From: Chthoniobacter sp.
GTDB taxonomy: Bacteria; Verrucomicrobiota; Verrucomicrobiia; Chthoniobacterales; Chthoniobacteraceae
Assembly: GCA_025351065.1 (NCBI GenBank)
Contig: JANXWQ010000473.1
Location: forward strand, 1-14,450
Direction of reading: 5' to 3'
DNA length: 14,450 nucleotides
Shown here piece by piece: positions 1-7,866 of this stretch (positions within the stretch are counted from its first letter, which is position 1; every line of letters begins with the position of its first letter). The notes under the pieces are model-generated. The model had not been told where the DNA came from, ran no database searches, and worked only from the letters and a program-made list of their open reading frames with translations. The translations under genes and the position numbers were made by a program.

Positions 1-94
1 TGTTGCCGATCCCAAGGCCGCGTGCTTTCCGGTCTGATCGAAAGCGGAGGCTTGCGCGTTGGCGTCGGGGCGTCCTTAGTAGCGGCCCATTTTT

Positions 95-2491
95 ATGAAA
101 GTCTCGCTCAACTGGCTCCGTGAACTTGTCGATCTGCCGACTGACGTGCCGCAACTTACCGATCTGCTCACGCTCGCGGGTGTGGAGGTGGAGGAGGTGA
201 TTCAACTCGGCGTGGCGATTTCGAATGTGATCGTCGCGCAGATTCGGGCATCCGTGCAGCATCCGAATGCGGACCGGCTGAGCGTGTGCCAGGTAGATGA
301 CGGTTCGGGCGCGGCGCGGCAGATCGTGTGCGGGGCGAAAAACTATGCGGTGGGCGACAAGGTGCCGCTGGCACTGCCGGGCGCGGTGCTGGGGCCGGAT
401 TTCAAAATCAAGGTGGGCAAGCTGCGCGGTGTCGAATCGCAGGGCATGCTGTGCAGTGCGGACGAACTCGGGCTGCCGAAGGGCGCGGACGGGCTGCTGA
501 TTCTGCCGGCGGAAGCGCGGGTGGGAGCGCCTTTGTCCGAGCTGTTTCCCGGCGATACGGTGCTCGATCTTGAAGTCACGCCGAACCGCCCGGACTTGCT
601 CAGCCACGCGGGCATCGCGCGGGAAATCGGGGTGCTTACGGGGCGGGCGGTGCTGCGGCCAAAGGCGGTGGCGACGGGGGAAGGTTTCGTTGCCGGGGCC
701 ATCGACGTGGCGAGTCAGGAGTGCCGGTTTTACAGCGCGCTGGAGATTGCCAATGTGCAGGTGGGGCCGAGCCCGGAGTGGCTGCGGGTCAAGCTGGAGG
801 CCGTCGGGCTGCGCGCCATCAACAACATCGTGGACGTGACGAATTTCGTGATGCTCGAAATGGGGCAGCCACTGCACGCCTTTGATGCGGACAAGCTCGA
901 CGGAGACATCCGGGTGCGCATGGCGCGCGAGGGCGAGGAGTTCCTCGCACTCGACGGGCGCACCTACCGGCTCAGGTCGCAGCATCTCGTCATCGCCGAT
1001 GCCAGCCGCGCCCTCGCGCTCGGCGGGGTGATGGGCGGAGAGGGCAGCGGGGTGACCGCGGCGACGCGCAACATCATTTTGGAAAGCGCGCATTTTGCGC
1101 CCGGCAGCATCCGCCGCACCTCGCGGGAACTGGGGCTGGCGAGCGATTCGAGCTATCGCTTCGAGCGCGGTGTGGACATTGCGGGCGTGCTCCGCGCGTC
1201 GCAGCGGGCGGCGGCGCTGATCGTTGAGCTGGCCGGCGGGACCCGCGGGGAGCTGGGCATCGGCCTGGCTGGCGATTCGCCCATCGGCTTCGACCCGGTG
1301 GCGACGATGCACGACAGCAGCGAGCCCGTTTTCACCCACACGGTCGCGCTCCGCCCGCAGCGCGTCGCGGCCCTGCTCGGCGTGGAAATTCCGGCGGCGC
1401 GGATCGACAAAATCCTTACCGGCTTTGGCCTCGGGAAAACGGACGCGGGCTGGGAGATTCCGTCCTTTCGCCAGGATCTGACGCGCGAGATCGATCTCAT
1501 CGAGGAAGTCGCGCGCGTCGTCGGGCTCGACGCGATTCCTGCGCGGGTGCAGGCGCAGTTTGCCGCGGCCAGCGCCACGGATCACGCCTATGACCGCGCG
1601 ATGGCGCTGCGCCGCGCGCTGGTGGCGCAGGGCTTCGCCGAGGCGCGCACGCTCACGCTCATCGGCGACCAGATGCCGGGGCCGGCCTTCACCCACACCG
1701 GTGCGGCGAACCTGCTGCGCGTGAGGAACCCGATGAACGACGAGCAGGTGATCCTCCGTCCCGGTCTGCTCCCCGGTCTGCTGAAAGCGCTTGGCGACAA
1801 TGCGCGCGCCGGGGCCAAGGCGATCCGGCTGTTTGAAATCGGCCGCACTTTCAATGTGCAGGTGCCGGAGGAATTCACGCACCTCGCGCTCGTGTTCAGC
1901 GGCCCGACCGCCGAGTGCTCGTGGCGCGGCGGCGAGGGGAGCGAGGCGGATTTGTTTCATCTCAAAGGCGTCGTCGCCGCCATGCTCGGTGTGGGCGCGG
2001 AGTTCGTGCCGGCGGAAAACCCGACGCTGGCGCTGACGCTCACGATCAAGGTGGGTGGGAAAGATGTGGGCTATGCGGGCCAGCTTTGGCCGAAAGACGC
2101 GCGTGCGCTCGATGCCACGTCACCGGTGCTTTTCGCCGAGATCGATCTCGAGGCACTGCCCGCGGAGCCAGCTGCCAAGCGGTACCGCGAGGTGCTGCGC
2201 TTTCCCGCCACCTCGCGCGACATCGCGCTGGTCGCCCCGCTCGCGCTGGCGCATGCGGAGATCGAGGGCGTCTTGCAGCGGGCGAAAGAGCCGCTGCTCG
2301 CGAGCGTCGAGCTGTTCGATGTCTTCACCGACCCGACCGGCGCGCGCGTGCCTGCCGACCGGAAATCGCTCGCCTACTCGCTCACCTACCGCAGCCCCGA
2401 GCGCACCCTCACCGCCGAGGAGGTGAACGCCGCGCACGCCAAGCTCAAGGAGCGGCTCAGGACCGAACTCGCCGTCAGCCTGCGCGAGTAG
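95..2491 (+). CDS. pheT: Phenylalanine--tRNA ligase beta subunit
   Basis: This is the beta chain of the cytoplasmic (alpha-beta)2 enzyme that charges tRNA-Phe with phenylalanine using ATP. At 798 residues it matches the full-length bacterial family (about 795). The domains appear in the usual order: an EMAP-like tRNA-binding domain at about residues 40-150 (with NADRLSVCQVD), the B3/B4 editing region at about 210-365 (VDVTNFVMLEMGQPLHAFD, ALGGVMGGEGSGV), B5 at about 417-480, the catalytic-like core to about 690, and a C-terminal anticodon-binding FDX-ACB domain from about 702 (RFPATSRDIAL). The ATG start gives the canonical MKVSLNWLRE N-terminus. It is preceded by GGCCCATTTTT, with no Shine-Dalgarno sequence. 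The partner pheS is not in the window; it may lie upstream, but the 94 bases before this gene do not read as a recognisable pheS end. Identification is very secure. Confidence 0.98.
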   Translation: MKVSLNWLRELVDLPTDVPQLTDLLTLAGVEVEEVIQLGVAISNVIVAQIRASVQHPNADRLSVCQVDDGSGAARQIVCGAKNYAVGDKVPLALPGAVLGPDFKIKVGKLRGVESQGMLCSADELGLPKGADGLLILPAEARVGAPLSELFPGDTVLDLEVTPNRPDLLSHAGIAREIGVLTGRAVLRPKAVATGEGFVAGAIDVASQECRFYSALEIANVQVGPSPEWLRVKLEAVGLRAINNIVDVTNFVMLEMGQPLHAFDADKLDGDIRVRMAREGEEFLALDGRTYRLRSQHLVIADASRALALGGVMGGEGSGVTAATRNIILESAHFAPGSIRRTSRELGLASDSSYRFERGVDIAGVLRASQRAAALIVELAGGTRGELGIGLAGDSPIGFDPVATMHDSSEPVFTHTVALRPQRVAALLGVEIPAARIDKILTGFGLGKTDAGWEIPSFRQDLTREIDLIEEVARVVGLDAIPARVQAQFAAASATDHAYDRAMALRRALVAQGFAEARTLTLIGDQMPGPAFTHTGAANLLRVRNPMNDEQVILRPGLLPGLLKALGDNARAGAKAIRLFEIGRTFNVQVPEEFTHLALVFSGPTAECSWRGGEGSEADLFHLKGVVAAMLGVGAEFVPAENPTLALTLTIKVGGKDVGYAGQLWPKDARALDATSPVLFAEIDLEALPAEPAAKRYREVLRFPATSRDIALVAPLALAHAEIEGVLQRAKEPLLASVELFDVFTDPTGARVPADRKSLAYSLTYRSPERTLTAEEVNAAHAKLKERLRTELAVSLRE

Positions 2492-2496
2492 CGGCG

Positions 2497-2539
2497 GCGC
2501 GTGCTGTAGGGAAGCTGGCAGCTTCCCCTGCAGCACGCC
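2497..2539 (+). terminator. Long hairpin just downstream of pheT
   Basis: A nearly continuous inverted repeat begins 6 bases after the pheT stop. The inner arms GGGAAGCT and AGCTTCCC are perfect around a 3-base loop. The stem continues outward through GTGCTGTA/TGCAGCAC with one bulged C and a G-U pair, about 20 pairs in all. There is no T-run after it, so it is not a classical intrinsic terminator. It could block 3' exonucleases, act as an attenuated terminator, or be one copy of a genome-wide intergenic repeat. Position supports a role at the pheT mRNA end. Confidence 0.5.
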
Positions 2540-2715
2540 GCGCGCGGGGCGTGCGACTTCGCTGAAAATCTTTCGCGCGTCGGCGTTGACATCGGCATCG
2601 CGAAGCAGAAAATCCACGCCAGTCTTCAGCGCGTTTTCAGCGCGGTTCTTTCCCACATTTTTGTGACTGGCGCAGCGGTGGCCCTTGCGGCCCGCGCCCG
2701 CCTTTCACGCGCAAT
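2540..2715. other. Intergenic stretch with no recognised gene
   Basis: No ORF with coding character, tRNA or known motif is visible between the pheT hairpin and the structured RNA candidate. Two small items can be seen: an 8-base inverted repeat (CGCCAGTC at 2617-2624 and GACTGGCG at 2665-2672) and a TTGACA hexamer at 2586-2591. The hexamer lacks a convincing -10 box at 16-18 bases. A promoter for the downstream RNA should lie here, but I cannot point to it. Confidence 0.4.
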
Positions 2716-2896
2716 TTGCCCTGCTGTGTTCGACCAAAGGGTGGAAATCCCGATCCGGTATTAACATCAACTCAGGAGGCCGGGGTGGGCGGTTTTAGAT
2801 CATGCCTTTCTAGGAAGATCGAGGCCCGTCCCAGGTCGCCGCCCGTTAACCTTTGGGGGAACGTGGAACCCCACCTGGACGGCACGTGCGGGGCAA
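2716..2896 (+). ncRNA. ssrS: Structured RNA, probable 6S RNA
   Basis: A 181-base segment folds on paper into a long rod with three nested stems. The closing stem pairs 2716-2724 with 2888-2896. The middle stem pairs CCAAAGG (2734-2740) perfectly with CCTTTGG (2850-2856). The apical stem pairs GGGCGG (2787-2792) with CCGCCC (2839-2844). A small local hairpin (GGGG at 2856-2859, CCCC at 2869-2872) sits on the 3' strand, which resembles the 3'-side hairpin of the 6S central bubble. TGTTCG follows the closing stem on the 5' side, as in gammaproteobacterial 6S RNA. Length, architecture and a T-run right after the closing stem (2899-2904) all fit 6S RNA, which binds and sequesters the housekeeping RNA polymerase. 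The structure was read by eye. Other possibilities are an unclassified ncRNA or a long leader of carA. Confidence 0.58.
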
Positions 2897-2902
2897 TCTT
2901 TT

Positions 2903-2956
2903 TTGGCGCTGCGGAAAGGCGACGGCTGATGTCGCTCCGCAGCGCCAATTTTTTTT
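2903..2956 (+). terminator. Strong rho-independent terminator before carA
   Basis: A perfect 13-base inverted repeat (TTGGCGCTGCGGA at 2903-2915, TCCGCAGCGCCAA at 2936-2948) is followed immediately by eight T residues. The loop side is further closed by GCGAC/GTCGC (2919-2923 with 2931-2935) around a 7-base loop, so the helix is almost uninterrupted. It lies directly behind the structured RNA candidate and about 50 bases ahead of carA. It most likely ends the ncRNA transcript and insulates carA. An attenuator function for carA is possible, but I see no competing antiterminator helix. Confidence 0.85.
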
Positions 2957-3006
2957 GGATTTCGTTTTAGGATTGGCGCTTTTCCGCCTAGAAGTCCCGC
3001 CCACAC

Positions 3007-4176
3007 ATGCGCGCAATTTTAGCTCTCGAAGATGGACGTTTATTTCTCGGCGAATCCTTTGGTGCGACCGGCTCGGCGGTGGGCGAGGTGTGTTTCAATA
3101 CTTCGATGACGGGCTATCAGGAGGTGCTGACCGATCCGAGCTACCGCGGGCAGATCGTGGCGATGACCGCGCCGCAGATCGGCAACTACGGCGTCAACCC
3201 GCTCGACGATGAGAGCGCGGCGGTGCATGTGCGCGGCTATGTGATCGAGGAGCTGAGCCCGGTGGCGAGCAACTGGCGGTCGCGCGGTTCGCTTGACGAG
3301 TATTTGAAAAAGTGGGGCGTGCCGGGCATCCAGGGCATCGACACGCGGGCGCTGACGAAGCATCTGCGCTCGCGCGGGGCGATGCAGGGCTGCCTGACGA
3401 CGGAGGACATTTCGCCCGAGCAGGCGGTCGCGCGGGCGAAGGCGGCGCCGCCGATGGCGGGCTCGGATTTTGTGAAAGAGGTCACGCCCGCCGCGGCCTA
3501 CGCGTGGGATCCGGAGGACACGGAAAGCCGGGCGTGGACGATTGTGAAAGGCGAGGGCGCGGGCACGCAGGTGACGGAAAGCGGCGAGGTTTTTGAAAAA
3601 CTGCCGCCGGTGAAGCACCGCATCGTGGCGTATGATTTCGGCATGAAGCGCAACATCCTGCGCCGGCTGCGGCAGGAGGGTTTCAAAGTGCAGGTGGTGC
3701 CGGCGATGACTTCCGCCGCCGATGTGCTCGCGCTGAAACCGGACGGCGTGTTTCTGTCCAACGGCCCGGGCGATCCGGCGGCGCTGACCTACGTGCATGA
3801 AAGCATCCGCGGGCTGATGGGGCGGACGCCGATCTTCGGCATCTGCCTCGGGCACCAGATGCTCGGCTACGCGGTCGGCGGGAAGACGTTCAAACTTAAA
3901 TTCGGGCATCGCGGCGGGAATCAGCCGGTGCAGGATTTGGCGACGGGCAAGGTGTCGATCACCTCGCAGAATCACGGTTTCGCCGTCGATGCGGATTCGC
4001 TGCCGGCGGACGTGGAGGTTTCGCACATCAATCTGAACGACCACACCGTCGAGGGTCTGCGGCACAAATCGCTGCCGGTCTTCAGCGTGCAGTACCATCC
4101 CGAGGCCGCGCCCGGCCCGAACGACGCGAGTTATTTTTTCCCGCAGTTTGCGAAGCTCATTGAGGACTCAAAGTAG
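3007..4176 (+). CDS. carA: Carbamoyl-phosphate synthase small (glutaminase) chain
   Basis: This subunit hydrolyses glutamine and passes ammonia to the large subunit CarB, which makes carbamoyl phosphate for pyrimidine and arginine synthesis. The 389 residues are close to the E. coli length (382). The N-terminal CPSase small-chain domain shows VCFNTSMTGYQEVLTDPSY and IQGIDTRALTKHLR. The C-terminal class I glutamine amidotransferase shows SNGPGDP, GICLGHQ with nucleophile Cys280, and VQYHPEAAPGP with His364 and Glu366, so the triad is complete. The linker between the domains (about residues 165-205) is somewhat long and charged. The ATG is preceded by TCCCGCCCACAC, not a Shine-Dalgarno sequence. 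carB is not adjacent: the next gene is unrelated. The stop codon touches an intergenic inverted repeat that may serve as the transcript end. Confidence 0.97.
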   Translation: MRAILALEDGRLFLGESFGATGSAVGEVCFNTSMTGYQEVLTDPSYRGQIVAMTAPQIGNYGVNPLDDESAAVHVRGYVIEELSPVASNWRSRGSLDEYLKKWGVPGIQGIDTRALTKHLRSRGAMQGCLTTEDISPEQAVARAKAAPPMAGSDFVKEVTPAAAYAWDPEDTESRAWTIVKGEGAGTQVTESGEVFEKLPPVKHRIVAYDFGMKRNILRRLRQEGFKVQVVPAMTSAADVLALKPDGVFLSNGPGDPAALTYVHESIRGLMGRTPIFGICLGHQMLGYAVGGKTFKLKFGHRGGNQPVQDLATGKVSITSQNHGFAVDADSLPADVEVSHINLNDHTVEGLRHKSLPVFSVQYHPEAAPGPNDASYFFPQFAKLIEDSK

Positions 4177-4249
4177 GACGGAATGACGGAATTTCTGCAA
4201 ATGACGAAATTGACGATAGCCGCTCCGAAACAATTCCGTCATTCCGTTT
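4176..4249. repeat. ACGGAAT-type intergenic inverted repeat, copy 1
   Basis: Arms at 4178-4193 (ACGGAATGACGGAATT) and 4232-4247 are perfect reverse complements over 16 bases, extending to 18 with one G-U pair. The left arm is itself a tandem of ACGGAAT-like units, and the loop holds degenerate relatives (GACGAAATTGACGA). The repeat starts at the last base of the carA stop codon. A second, larger copy made of the same units occurs at 14212-14355, so this is a dispersed element, not a one-off terminator. It could act as a bidirectional transcript end or belong to a REP/MITE-like family. Confidence 0.85.
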
Positions 4250-4305
4250 CCGCAGTAGTCTTCTGAGTTGACGCCCCGCAGTACAGTCCGCACCTTTCGC
4301 CCGTC

Positions 4306-4824
4306 ATGCCAAAAATCCTAGTCTCCCTCCCCGACGGAGGCACCGCCACGCACGAACTCGCCGAAGCCTCGATCACCGTGGGCCGGCTCGCCGACAACGC
4401 GCTGCAAATTGAGGACGCCTCGGTTTCCAGCCATCATGCGGAACTCACGCTCGGCGACGGCGGCGACTACGTTTTGACCGACATCGGCTCGACGAATGGC
4501 ACGCGTGTCAATGGCAAGGAGCTGGCCGAGGGCGAGGGGCAGCGTTTGCATGGCAGCGACAAGGTGACGTTTGGCAACATCGATGCGAGCTACGAATCGG
4601 AGAATCCCGCGGAGGCGCGGGCGATGCCGGCGGCGAAGGAGGTGGCGGCGGTCACGGCCTCGAAGAGCGTGCGGCCGGCGGGTTTTGAAAACGCCTCGCC
4701 GTTTCAGACGAAGAAGAAAAAGAAGGATCCCATCGGCCTGGCGATCCTCGGGTTTTCGGTGCTGGCGATGCTCGCCTTCGCCGCATCGGTGGCGATGATT
4801 TTTTCGTTGAAGTCGCCGCTGTAG
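4306..4824 (+). CDS. FHA-domain protein with C-terminal membrane anchor
   Basis: The protein has 172 residues. Residues 1-95 form a forkhead-associated domain, which binds phosphothreonine peptides. The conserved residues are visible: Gly26-Arg27 after strand 3-4, SSHHAEL at 41-47, and STNGTRVNG at 62-70. A low-complexity Ala/Lys/Glu-rich linker (about 98-135) leads to a lysine cluster at 136-140 and one hydrophobic segment at 142-167. It is therefore probably tail-anchored, with the FHA domain in the cytoplasm. No Ser/Thr kinase or phosphatase gene is present nearby, so its partner is unknown. The start ATG gives a normal FHA N-terminus (MPKILVSLPDG). It begins a close-packed plus-strand gene series; the next gene follows after 24 bases. 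Confidence 0.9.
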   Translation: MPKILVSLPDGGTATHELAEASITVGRLADNALQIEDASVSSHHAELTLGDGGDYVLTDIGSTNGTRVNGKELAEGEGQRLHGSDKVTFGNIDASYESENPAEARAMPAAKEVAAVTASKSVRPAGFENASPFQTKKKKKDPIGLAILGFSVLAMLAFAASVAMIFSLKSPL

Positions 4825-4848
4825 TTTTTGGCGGCTGGCGATTTCGCG

Positions 4849-5445
4849 ATGGAGTTGCCGACGCTGCCATGCTCGCGCTGGGCCGCGGCACGGTCGCTGG
4901 AGGAATTGCCTGCGGTTTATTTGCGCGACACGGTTTCCGGCGCAGCGCCGCTGCAGGGGACGAGCGTGCGGGCGGCGTGGGATGCAGAGGAATTGCGGGT
5001 GCGCTTTCACGCGGAGGACACCCACTCAGGGGCGACGATGACGGAGCGCGATGCGCCGCTCTATGAGGAGGAAGTGGTCGAGGTCTTCCTCGATCCGGTT
5101 GGCGATTTGGAGAGTTATTTCGAGATCGAGGTGAACCCGCTCAATGCGGTGCTCGACCTCGTGCTGCGGAGAAACCGGAGCGGCTACGTGAAGAATTTCG
5201 CGTGGCGCTGCGAGGGGCTGCGCACGGCGGTCGCCAAGTCGGCAGCAGGCTGGAGCGCGGACTTCGCGATTCCGTTTCGCAGCCTCACCGCCACGCCGCC
5301 GAACGCCGGCGATTGCTGGCGCGTGAACTTCTGCCGCATCGACCGACCGCCCGGCGTGCCGCGTGAACTCAGTGCGTGGTCGCCCACCGGACGCGCGAAT
5401 TTTCACACGCCGGAGCGCTTCGGCATTTTGCAATTCACCGCATGA
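4849..5445 (+). CDS. CBM9-like (carbohydrate-binding family 9-like) protein
   Basis: This 198-residue protein resembles the DOMON/CBM9-like beta-sandwich proteins that are often uncharacterised and sometimes sugar-binding. Typical blocks are VRAAWDAEELRVRFHAED (about 41-58), EEEVVEVFLDP and YFEIEVNPLNAVLD in the middle, WRVNFCRID, and the C-terminal SAWSPTG...NFHTPERFGILQF. No signal peptide is visible, unlike many secreted CBM9 proteins, so it may act in the cytoplasm. I chose the ATG at 4849; an in-frame TTG at 4828 would add seven residues that look non-conserved. Its stop overlaps the VanZ-like gene by four bases (ATGA), implying translational coupling. The family match is good but the substrate is unknown. 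Confidence 0.82.
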   Translation: MELPTLPCSRWAAARSLEELPAVYLRDTVSGAAPLQGTSVRAAWDAEELRVRFHAEDTHSGATMTERDAPLYEEEVVEVFLDPVGDLESYFEIEVNPLNAVLDLVLRRNRSGYVKNFAWRCEGLRTAVAKSAAGWSADFAIPFRSLTATPPNAGDCWRVNFCRIDRPPGVPRELSAWSPTGRANFHTPERFGILQFTA

Positions 5446-5852
5446 ACAACCCGCCGAATCCGTCACCGCGCCGCCTGCCGTGGCTATTCACTATCGCCGG
5501 GCAGGTCTTCATTTCGGGCGTGGTGTTTGTTGCGGACCGGCGTTTGCTGACGCCGCTTTTTTCTTTCATCCGGTCGCATCCGGGGAGCGACAAGCTCGGG
5601 CATTTCATCCTCATCGGCGGCATGGCGTTTCTGCTCAATCTCTCGCTTGGCGTGCGCGAGGTGCGCTGGCTCGGGCTGGGCTGGCTGGTCGGCAGCGTGC
5701 TCGTGGGCACGGTCTTCACGCTGGAGGAGGTTTCCCAAATTTGGATTCCGTCGCGCACCTTCGATCTCCTCGATCTGGCGGGCGATTACACCGGCATCCT
5801 TTTCTTCGGCTGGCTCGCGAAACGTGTGGCCATGCGGCGCGGGCAACTTTGA
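5442..5852 (+). CDS. VanZ-like family membrane protein
   Basis: This is a 136-residue inner-membrane protein with about four hydrophobic segments (roughly 13-31, 53-70, 77-95 and 112-127). The VanZ-like signature is present: SDKLGHFILIGGMAFLL (Asp-Lys...His-Phe) and, later, EEVSQIWIPSRTFDLLDLAGDYTG with its acidic DLLD...D pattern. VanZ itself gives low-level teicoplanin resistance, but most family members, including short stand-alone ones like this, have no assigned function. The ATG at 5442 overlaps the upstream stop. An upstream in-frame start near 5376 would run deep into the CBM9-like gene and adds a hydrophilic, non-family N-terminus, so I rejected it. Confidence 0.82.
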   Translation: MNNPPNPSPRRLPWLFTIAGQVFISGVVFVADRRLLTPLFSFIRSHPGSDKLGHFILIGGMAFLLNLSLGVREVRWLGLGWLVGSVLVGTVFTLEEVSQIWIPSRTFDLLDLAGDYTGILFFGWLAKRVAMRRGQL

Positions 5853-5910
5853 TTTGTCCGCCGCCCGCGCGGCTGTTAGCAAACAGCCCGCACTTTTTCC
5901 CACCACACCC

Positions 5911-7863
5911 ATGAGCCCCAACACCAAGTCCCAACTCCAGGAAACCCGCGTCTTCAAACCCGCGAAAGATTTCGCCAAAAAAGCCCGCATCGGCAGCATG
6001 GCGCAGTATCGCGCGATGTGGGAGGAATCGGTGAAGAAGCCGGAAAAATTCTGGGCGCGCGAGGCGGCGGATCTGCTCTGGAACAAGAAGTGGACGAAGG
6101 TGCTCGACTGGAAAGTGCCGCACGCAAAGTGGTTCGTCGGCGCGAAACTGAATGTCTCGGAGAACTGTCTCGACCGGCATCTCGGCACGGCGCGGCAGAA
6201 CAAGGCCGCGATCATTTGGGAAGGCGAGCCGGGCGAAAAGCGCGTGCTGACCTACCAGCAGCTTCATCGCGAAGTGTGCCGCTTCGCCAATGTGCTCAAG
6301 CGTCACAAAATCAAAAAAGGCGAGCGCGTCATCATCTACATGCCGATGGTTCCGGAGGCGGCGATTGCCATGCTCGCGTGCGCGCGGCTCGGCATCGTGC
6401 ATTCGGTGGTGTTCGGTGGATTCAGCGCGGAGTCGATCAAGGATCGCGTGCTGGACAGCGGCGCGGTCGCGATCATCACGGCGGACGGCGGCTTCCGGCG
6501 CGGGAGCGTGATTCCGCTGAAGGCCAATGTGGACGCGGCGCTGAAGGACGGCGGCCACGGGGTCAAGACGGTGATCGTTTTCCGCCGGGCGATGAATGAC
6601 ATCCACATCGAGGAAGGCCGCGACGTGTGGTGGCATCGCGAGATGGAGTACGTGGATGGCGACTGCCCGCCCGTGGCGCTCGACAGCGAGCACCCGCTTT
6701 TCATCCTCTACACGAGCGGCTCGACGGGCAAGCCGAAGGGCATCCTGCACACCACCGGCGGCTATCTGCTCGGGTGCGTGACGACGTGCAAGTACGTCTT
6801 CGATCTGCGCGACGAGGATGTCTATTGGTGTACGGCGGACATCGGCTGGGTCACCGGGCACAGCTACGTGGTCTATGGCCCGCTGGCGATGGGTGCGACT
6901 TCGCTGATGTACGAAGGCGCGCCGGACTCGCCGGACAAGGGGCGCTTTTGGAAGATCATCGAGGAGTTCGGCGTCTCGATCCTCTACACCGCGCCGACGG
7001 CGATCCGCGCGTTCATCAAATGGGGTGAGGAGTGGCCGAATAAACATGACCTTTCCTCGCTTCGCCTGCTCGGCACCGTCGGCGAGCCGATCAATCCCGA
7101 AGCGTGGATGTGGTACTACAATGTCATCGGCGGTGGGCGCTGCCCGATCGTGGATACGTGGTGGCAGACCGAAACCGGCGGGCACATGATCACGCCGCTG
7201 CCGGGCGCGACGCCGACGAAGCCGGGCACGGCGACGCTGCCCTTCTTCGGTGTGGATGCGGCGGTCGTGGATGACGACGGCAACGAGGTGCCGCCGGACA
7301 CCATGGGCAAGCTCGTCATCCGCAAGCCGTGGCCCTCGATGCTGCGCACGATTTGGGGCGACAAGGCGCGCTACAAGGAAACGTACTGGAGCGAGTTCAA
7401 GGGGATGTATTTCGCCGGCGACGGCGCGCGGCGCGACAAGGGCGGGAACTTCTTCATCATCGGCCGCATCGACGACGTGCTGAATGTCGCCGGGCACCGA
7501 CTCGGCACGGCCGAGGTCGAGGGCGCGCTCGTCTCGCACCCGGCGGTTGCGGAGGCGGCGGTGGTGGGGCGGCCGGATGAGTTGAAAGGCCAGGCCGTGG
7601 TCTGCTTCGTGACGCTGAAGCAAGGCGTGAAGCCGATCCCCGAGCTGCGCGGCGAGTTGAAAAAACACGTTCGCACTGTCATCGGGCCGGTCGCCACGCC
7701 GGACGACATTCGTTTCACCGAATCGTTGCCCAAGACGCGCTCGGGGAAAATCATGCGCCGTCTGCTCAAGCAGATTGCCGCCGGCCAGGCCATCGTGGGC
7801 GACACCACGACCCTCGAGGATTTCAGCATCCTTGCGAAGCTCGCCGCTTCGCCCGAAGACTGA
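5911..7863 (+). CDS. acs: Acetyl-CoA synthetase (acetate--CoA ligase)
   Basis: This cytoplasmic enzyme converts acetate, ATP and CoA to acetyl-CoA, AMP and pyrophosphate through an acetyl-adenylate. The 650 residues match the Acs family (E. coli 652). The N-terminal ACS cap is present (QYRAMWEESVKKPEKFWAR, 32-50). The ATP-binding loop is YTSGSTGKPKG (267-277), the acetate-pocket motif DTWWQTETGG (415-424), the hinge region FAGDGARRDKGGNFFIIGR (501-519) and DDVLNVAGHRLGTAE (521-535). The C-terminal catalytic lysine, usually controlled by Pat/CobB acetylation, is Lys613 in PKTRSGKIMRR. The ATG at 5911 gives the standard N-terminal length; longer reading would run into the VanZ-like gene. The leader CACCACACCC has no Shine-Dalgarno sequence. 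The next gene starts at or within three bases of the stop codon. Confidence 0.97.
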   Translation: MSPNTKSQLQETRVFKPAKDFAKKARIGSMAQYRAMWEESVKKPEKFWAREAADLLWNKKWTKVLDWKVPHAKWFVGAKLNVSENCLDRHLGTARQNKAAIIWEGEPGEKRVLTYQQLHREVCRFANVLKRHKIKKGERVIIYMPMVPEAAIAMLACARLGIVHSVVFGGFSAESIKDRVLDSGAVAIITADGGFRRGSVIPLKANVDAALKDGGHGVKTVIVFRRAMNDIHIEEGRDVWWHREMEYVDGDCPPVALDSEHPLFILYTSGSTGKPKGILHTTGGYLLGCVTTCKYVFDLRDEDVYWCTADIGWVTGHSYVVYGPLAMGATSLMYEGAPDSPDKGRFWKIIEEFGVSILYTAPTAIRAFIKWGEEWPNKHDLSSLRLLGTVGEPINPEAWMWYYNVIGGGRCPIVDTWWQTETGGHMITPLPGATPTKPGTATLPFFGVDAAVVDDDGNEVPPDTMGKLVIRKPWPSMLRTIWGDKARYKETYWSEFKGMYFAGDGARRDKGGNFFIIGRIDDVLNVAGHRLGTAEVEGALVSHPAVAEAAVVGRPDELKGQAVVCFVTLKQGVKPIPELRGELKKHVRTVIGPVATPDDIRFTESLPKTRSGKIMRRLLKQIAAGQAIVGDTTTLEDFSILAKLAASPED

Positions 7864-7866
7864 TTG

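Noticed and set aside
1..94. Possible end of pheS upstream of pheT
   Set aside because: None of the three plus frames reads like a PheS C-terminus. One stops at 37 after only 11 codons and the others have no family resemblance.
2586..2614. TTGACA as a -35 box for the structured RNA
   Set aside because: The hexamer 17 bases downstream is AAAATC, a poor -10, and the RNA 5' end would lie about 100 bases further on.
2600..2720. tRNA or CRISPR array in the pheT-carA gap
   Set aside because: There is no cloverleaf with a TTCGA-type T loop, no CCA end, and no regularly spaced direct repeat.
3040..4098. 352-codon minus-strand open frame
   Set aside because: It lies fully antisense to carA, whose catalytic motifs are intact, and has a His/Arg-rich composition typical of shadow frames.
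5376..5441. N-terminal extension of the VanZ-like protein
   Set aside because: The extra 22 residues are hydrophilic, lie inside the CBM9-like gene and are less plausible than the ATGA-coupled start at 5442.
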